The notes beneath the pieces are model-generated. The model searched no databases, was not told the origin of the DNA, and saw only the letters and a list, made by a program, of their open reading frames with translations. DNA of 64,000 nt from Adiantum capillus-veneris (lineage: Eukaryota; Streptophyta; Polypodiopsida; Polypodiales; Pteridaceae). Of this stretch, positions 58,997 to 64,000 are shown in pieces. Within the stretch, counting starts at the first letter, position 1, and every line of letters starts with the position of its first letter. The stretch covers positions 103,492,587-103,556,586 of the forward strand of contig CM043964.1 in the NCBI GenBank assembly GCA_014529385.2, given 5' to 3'. The translations under genes were made by a program, and so were the position numbers.

Positions 58997-59199
58997 TCGC
59001 TTGAGGTGAGACGTTAATATGTGTGAGTTGATTTAATTAAGTCAGTATATGTGAAGTAATATCAATACTAATTTTGTGAGTTGTCCTATGTGTAGGTTGC
59101 GACGCCTAGTCATTAGTGGACCAGATTTCATCTATATGCTTTGTGAGACACAGACACGCTTTTGTGTCTCTTTTTTGTACAAACAGTTAGTGTTCAGAC

Positions 59200-59470
59200 A
59201 GTTATTGTTTCCCTTATGGTTATGATTATTGTCATTGTCATTGTATAGACAGTTATTGTTTCTCTTTCTGGTTATGCTTATGGTTATTGTTAATTTTGTT
59301 TATGGTTATGGTTATTTGCATTATGATTTTGATCAAAGTGATTATAGCCGGTTATGGTTTTAAGTTATGGTTATGCTTTTAAGTTATGGTTATGGTTCGT
59401 TATGGTTATGATTTTAAGTTATGGTTATGGTTCGTTATGGTTATGCTTTTAAGTTATGGCTATGCTTTTC
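59200..59470. repeat. TTATGGTTATG minisatellite
   Basis: Many irregular copies of TTATGGTTATG with longer units such as TTTTAAGTTATGGTTATG. Not telomeric (no TTTAGGG). Confidence 0.8.
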
Positions 59471-59644
59471 AGTTGGTACGGTTGTCTTTCATTGGCCTTA
59501 AATCTCATGTGAGATCCTACATGGATAGCATGTAGGAGGCGTATACATGATATGGTTTTTTTTGAAAAGTTTATGTAAAAACAAAGGGAACTCTGTCGAA
59601 ATTTCTGCGCGCGGGAGCATGGTTGATATTTTGCTGCTGCTCGC

Positions 59645-59734
59645 TTTCTTGGGCAGAGGGCAGGAAGTCTGGCTGTGGCTGTGTCCATCTTTTAACTAGG
59701 CACAGGCCAGGCTACTTGCCCTCTGCCCAAGAAA
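59645..59734. ncRNA. Imperfect hairpin within the CACTA end
   Basis: Arms of about 36-40 bp: TTTCTTGGGCAGAGGGCA on the left pairs with TGCCCTCTGCCCAAGAAA on the right, continuing through CTGGC/GCCAG-type pairs to a loop of about 12-16 bases. Could be transcribed into a small-RNA precursor or simply a nested foldback. Confidence 0.4.
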
Positions 59735-59763
59735 TTTTTTTTCTGCATGGTGGTTGCTATGGT

Positions 59764-59880
59764 TGTCGCTATATGCGTCGCTATGCACGTCGCTATACGC
59801 GTCGCTAATAGCGACTGGTTTCACAGCGACGCGGATAGTGACGCACATAGCGACGGACCGCATCGATATCTGCGTCGATA
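59764..59880. repeat. CACTA subterminal repeats
   Basis: Four or five GTCGCTA units in direct orientation, then four inverted units (TAGCGAC, CAGCGAC, TAGTGAC, TAGCGAC). Such clusters bind the TNPA-type protein in En/Spm (family knowledge). Confidence 0.75.
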
Positions 59881-59887
59881 ACACCAT

Positions 59888-59901
59888 CTTTTGTTGTAGT
59901 G
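59888..59901 (-). repeat. CACTA terminal inverted repeat
   Basis: Reads CACTACAACAAAAG on the minus strand. Confidence 0.85.
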
Positions 59902-60399
59902 ATAAGTAATTTCCCATAATTACCATTTAATTTGGGAAGCCCTTTAACTAGGTTTATCATTAGTCTATATTCCATTTTAACCTTAGTAAGTTATAAATTT
60001 CCATCGGCTAATGGATTACTCACCCTAAATTGTAATTGAATATGTTCTATCTTTAGGAATTTTTATAAATTTGATTTATAACCTTTCCCTCCTATACTTA
60101 TGGTCTAATTTAGGCAGAATTTTACTGATAGTAATTTGTTATACCAAACATTTATGCTGAGGTAATTTTCCCACCCTTCAATAGTGATTTTGGACCTCAG
60201 GTAATTAGATAAATTCATTTACTAATTTTCTTTCTCTAATTTATATGCAAAATCGGTTACTCTTATTAAAGATAAATACTTAAACTATTTATCTGAGTTG
60301 GGGTATTTATCACGGATTCCTGAAGGTGTGTTCTACCCCTGATATTTATATCGAAGGTTTTTGGATTAATTTACTATTTTCCACCTTTTATTTTCCCCT
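59902..60399. other. AT-rich flank with degenerate satellite units
   Basis: No coding sequence. From about 60180 it resembles the 152-bp units at low identity. Confidence 0.5.
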
Positions 60400-61935
60400 A
60401 AAAGAAATGTAATTTTATTGGGATAATTGGGTAAACTAATTATCTGAGGGTAACATAATTATCATACTTTTCATAAGATGTAATTAACCTCTCATAAATA
60501 ACTCAAAGCATTTTGAATCAATTTTCTAATTTTCCCCTTTTAATTTGTATTAAAAATAGAGTAATTCGGCTAAAGTAATTAGGTAAATTAATTATTTAAT
60601 CTTGACATAATTATCATGCTTTTAATAACATATAATTCACCTCTAAAAAATAACTCAAAGCATTTTGAATCAATTTATTAATTTCTCCCTTTTAATTTGT
60701 CCGAAAAAGAGAGTAATTTTGCTAAAGTAATAAAGTAAATTATTTATCTGAGCTTGACATAATTATCACGGTTTTCCTAATATATAATTAACCTCTGATA
60801 AATAACTCAAAGTATTTTGAATCCATCTGCTCATTTACCTCTTTTAATTTGTTCTAACAATAGAGTAATTTTGCTAAAGTAATTAGGTAAATTAATTATC
60901 TAAGCTTGAAATAATTATCACAAGTTCCCTAATATGTATTTCACCTTTGATAAATAACACAAAGAATTTTGAATCAATTTGTTAGTTTCCGCCTTTTAAT
61001 TTATCCTAAAAGTAGAGTAATTCTTCTAAAGTAATTAGGTAAATTAATTATTAGAGCTTGAAATAATTATCATAGGTTTCTTTACATGTAATTAACCTTT
61101 GGTAAGTAACACAAAGCATTTTGAATCAATTTGATAATTTCCTCCTTTTAATTTGTCCTAAAAATAGAGTAATTTTGCTAAAGTAATTAGGTAAATTGAC
61201 TATCTGACCTTGAAATAATTATCACCGGTTTCCTTACATGTAATTAATCTTTGATAAATAACTCAAAACATTTTGAATCAATTTGCAAATTCCCCCTTTT
61301 AATTTGTCTTAAAAACAGAGTAATTTTGTTAAAGTAATTAGGTAAATTAACTATCTGAGCTTGAAATAATTATCCTGAGTTTCTTTACAAGTAATTAACC
61401 TCTGATAAATAGATCAAAACATTTTGAATCCATTTGATAATTTTTACCTTTTAATTTGTCCTAAAAACAGAGTAATTTTGCTAAAGTAGTTAGATAAATT
61501 AATTATCTGAGCTTGACATAATTATCACGGGTTCCCTAACATATAATTAATCTTTGATAAATAGTTCAAAGCGTTTTGAATCAATTTGAAAATTCTCTCT
61601 TTTAATTTTTCCTAAAAAAAGAGTAATTTTTCTAAAGTAATTAGGTAAATTAATTATCTGATCTTGACATAAATATCATGGGTTCCCTAACGTATAATTA
61701 ACCTTTGATAAATAACTCAAAGCATTTCAAATGCATTTGCTAATTTCCCCCTTTTAATTTGTCATAAAAACAGAGTAATTCTGCTAAAGTAATTAGATGA
61801 ATTAATTATCTGAGCTTGAAATAATTATCATGGGTTCCTTAACATATAATTAACCTCTAATAAATAACTCAAAGCATTTTGAATCAATTTGATGTTTTTC
61901 CCTTTAATTTTCTCTAAAAAATAGTGTAATTCTGC
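60400..61935. repeat. 152-bp AT-rich satellite, about ten units
   Basis: The marker AGAGTAATT recurs at about 60558, 60710, 60862, 61014, 61166, 61317, 61469, 61620 and 61772, a period of 151-152 bp. Each unit also has TAATTAGGTAAATTAATTAT, a CTTGA(C/A)ATAATTATCA phrase and CAAAGCATTTTGAATC. More degenerate units extend left to about 60180. Confidence 0.92.
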
Positions 61936-62280
61936 TTAATTAATTATGAAAATTACTCAAAAATTATAAGATAATTTTTCTAGCTTGATGACTGTATAAT
62001 GCAGTTGTGATAATTATTTCAACTTAATGTAAACTTAATTAAAATATCTCCCATTGGTTTATGATTAAGTTGGATAATTTCAGTCCTGATATGATTTAAT
62101 CATTAATTATCTTAATAACCCTAAGCTTAATTACAACATTCAGCAGAGAATATCTAATTAAGAGATGTTTTTTGAGTATACATAGACCTGATATTTAAAT
62201 TATTAAAAAAATAGATTAATCTAGCCTTGCTGATTAAGAAGGATTAAGCTAATTACCACGTAATCTCGAGTGATTTCTGC
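61936..62280. other. AT-rich unassigned DNA
   Basis: No coding or repeat structure that I can support. Confidence 0.4.
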
Positions 62281-63128
62281 GTAGCGGTCTCTCTAGATGA
62301 GAGAGAGTGTGTCAAGGCTCCGAGTCTAAATTTTTATGAAGGGAAGGGGGTCTTTTTATAGTTTTTATGGGGCTCGGGCTGTTCCTGGCAGGTTTTGACA
62401 CCCCAAGCAGGCCCCCAGCTTGAAGATGGCGCCAACTGCTGCTATATCATTCTCTGGTAGGTTCCCCCGAGCTCCACACTGCCCCCATATCTTCCAGAAT
62501 CGATTTTGGTTGATTTTACTGATTTCTAATGATGAAAATTTGAATATCAGTTAATTCTAGAACCTTACGATAAGAAACCATCCATATTTAATTAACTAGT
62601 TGAATTCCTAGTGTAACCTTCTAGGGCCTGTAACTTTTCCAGTTTTTATTGGATTCTGATTCTGAAAATTACTAACCATAGTAAAGCTCTGCTTATGATT
62701 CCAAAAATACCAATATCATCCATGATTGAATCCTTCAACAGTGGTTTCCAAGTTAATTTTACAAGCTTTGTACAATTTTTAAGGTTTCGGAAACTGGAAA
62801 CCTTACAATTACCCCAACTTAAGGAATTGAGATGTCCTCATCTCAACCGAAATTGGGAAAATCTTTGCACGGGGGGAGATTGCACCCAGTGTCTGTGTTA
62901 TTCTCTTCTCCTCCCTTCTCTCTCTCGCCGTGCCGGCGTAGCACTCCACTCTAGGAGGTGCGCCTGCACGTGCTCTCTCGCTCTATCTCGCTCTCTGTCT
63001 CTCTCTGCTCATGAACAACTAGGATTATGTGTGGTGTGATTTGAGGTATGCACATTTGTTCGTTTCATGGCTTGTAGTATATTTTTTTTTCTATTTTGCA
63101 GGGCTCGCAATGTTTCCGTTTGTAGTAG
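62281..63128 (+). repeat. Probable LTR upstream of a tRNA-Met primer site
   Basis: Inferred only from the primer site at its right edge, a TATA-like TTTTATAG at 62355, and CT-rich leader-like sequence near 62900-63010. Both limits are uncertain and no second copy exists here. Confidence 0.35.
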
Positions 63129-63140
63129 TGGTATCAGAGC
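63129..63140 (+). promoter_or_regulatory. Initiator tRNA-Met primer binding site
   Basis: TGGTATCAGAGC, a perfect match. A short frame MAMDIVMTNDKSCL begins about 30 bases downstream but stops after some 17 codons, so gag is lost or truncated. Confidence 0.75.
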
Positions 63141-64000
63141 GAAGGCTACGTCTTGGATTTTTTGCAATCATGGCTATGGATATTGTCATGACCAATGATA
63201 AGTCATGCTTACGTGCCATTTAATTCTTCTTGTTCAAAAAAATTACATGTATGTGACTAACTATTATTTATCTGTCAAGTTCACATGTGTGTTTGGATTA
63301 TTAAGTAAAGGGATAATAGAATTGTCATGATGCTGTGAATTGGAGTGTAATGATCGATTATAGTAACAATTTACTTAGAGAGAAAGAGTTAGACTATTGT
63401 ATGGCCTGGAATAATTAGATCTAGGACACTGAAAAGAATAAGAATAACAAGACCAGAATCATCTTAGGGAGCGACCCCAAGAGAGTAGAAGAAGAGTTAC
63501 GTCATAAAAAGAATAAAGAGAGATCTCAAAGATCTATCCGAAGCGGCTTTGATCTTGTAAGAGGCTAGACTCCAAATCTTCTACAGTAGGGTGATGCATA
63601 AGGCGAACAGTAGAGAGAAGCTGTTCTTTTATATCTCTATGATGAGCCCTCCCAAATATATTTGACTTGCGACTTCTCCTTTGAGGATGCTCCATCGCAA
63701 ACTGATGGCTGTGGGAAACCACCCTAATAGAAGAGTTTATATGTGCACAAAAAAAAAAATGGTGACCCTTGGCTATTGTCATCACAGCTGTGCAAGAGTG
63801 GCATCATCGTAAAATCATTGCAGTGAACGACAACTGATTTTGTTGTGGCATCATCGGCTGAGTTGCCGGAGTAGCAGTGGGCATGAGACAGGGGTCAATG
63901 GCGGCACCATGCAAAATGTAACTTGCCTAAGAGCTTCACATTGCAGCGTATCAGCCACACACACACATGCAACTTTCTCTCTCTCTCTTTCTCTCTCTTT
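63141..64000. other. Unassigned DNA
   Basis: No supported gene. The last 25 bases are a CT-rich microsatellite running off the window. Confidence 0.4.

Larger units (their letters stand above)
58310..59901 (+). mobile_element. CACTA (En/Spm) transposon, right end
   Basis: Ends at 59901 with the inverted terminus CACTACAACAAAAG (59888-59901), the consensus plant CACTA end. Inside it are repeated GTCGCTA subterminal motifs (59764-59880) and, further in, a transposase-associated coding relic. The left side is cut by the 3' LTR of element N at 58309. The left terminus is not in the window. The 3 bases after the end are ATA. Confidence 0.82.

Noticed and set aside
59200-59470. Possible telomere-like repeat
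   Set aside because: The unit is TTATGGTTATG with variable spacing, not TTTAGGG or a known variant.
63534-63785. 83-codon minus-strand frame near the right edge
   Set aside because: No motif, no neighbouring exon and no repeat counterpart; cannot be told from chance.

Overview
The window is plant nuclear DNA made almost wholly of nested and decayed transposable elements. Evidence for a land plant: Ty3/gypsy elements of the Tat type with a second RNase H domain, a Ty1/copia element primed by initiator tRNA-Met, a CACTA transposon end reading CACTACAACAAAAG, a DUF4283-type zinc-knuckle relic and long CT/GA microsatellites. I see no complete, intact host gene. The density of nested LTR elements suggests a large, repeat-rich genome; I cannot name the species or decide between seed plant, fern and other lineages.

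Layout. (1) 1-8028, minus: 5' part of a non-autonomous gag-protease LTR element, here called N, with a leader carrying eight near-palindromic hairpins. (2) 8029-14861: an older LTR element (H) split by a young copia element (9033-14287, target duplication GGGAC). (3) 14862-17343: an inverted-repeat MITE-like element, a zinc-knuckle relic and short tandem repeats. (4) 17344-41998, minus: a decayed Tat-type element, C. Its protease is split by a tandem array of a second non-autonomous family, A (21031-40341, order LTR-internal-LTR-internal-LTR). The middle A LTR is itself split by an 8.3-kb Tat-type element, B (26710-34964). C also holds a 682-bp terminal-inverted-repeat insertion (41083-41764). 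(5) 42010 to about 46290, plus: 3' part of a gypsy element, D, with integrase, a long extra ORF and a 3' LTR. (6) 46371-50560: gene-like relics I do not recognise. (7) 51531-58309, plus: second N copy, 5' truncated, carrying a captured DEAD-box RNA helicase fragment beside its 3' LTR. (8) 58310-59901: right end of a CACTA transposon. (9) 59902-62280: AT-rich DNA with a 152-bp satellite. (10) 62281-64000: a probable LTR followed by a tRNA-Met primer site, then unassigned DNA.

How the parts relate. N and A carry gag (N also protease) but no reverse transcriptase, RNase H or integrase, so they would need enzymes from other elements. A and B share primer-site type, a spacer between LTR and primer site, and a nearly identical polypurine tract, which makes B-like elements good candidate helpers of A. 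The order of insertion is readable: C is older than the A array, which is older than B. The copia element is the youngest insertion, with 3 mismatches between its 322-bp LTRs.
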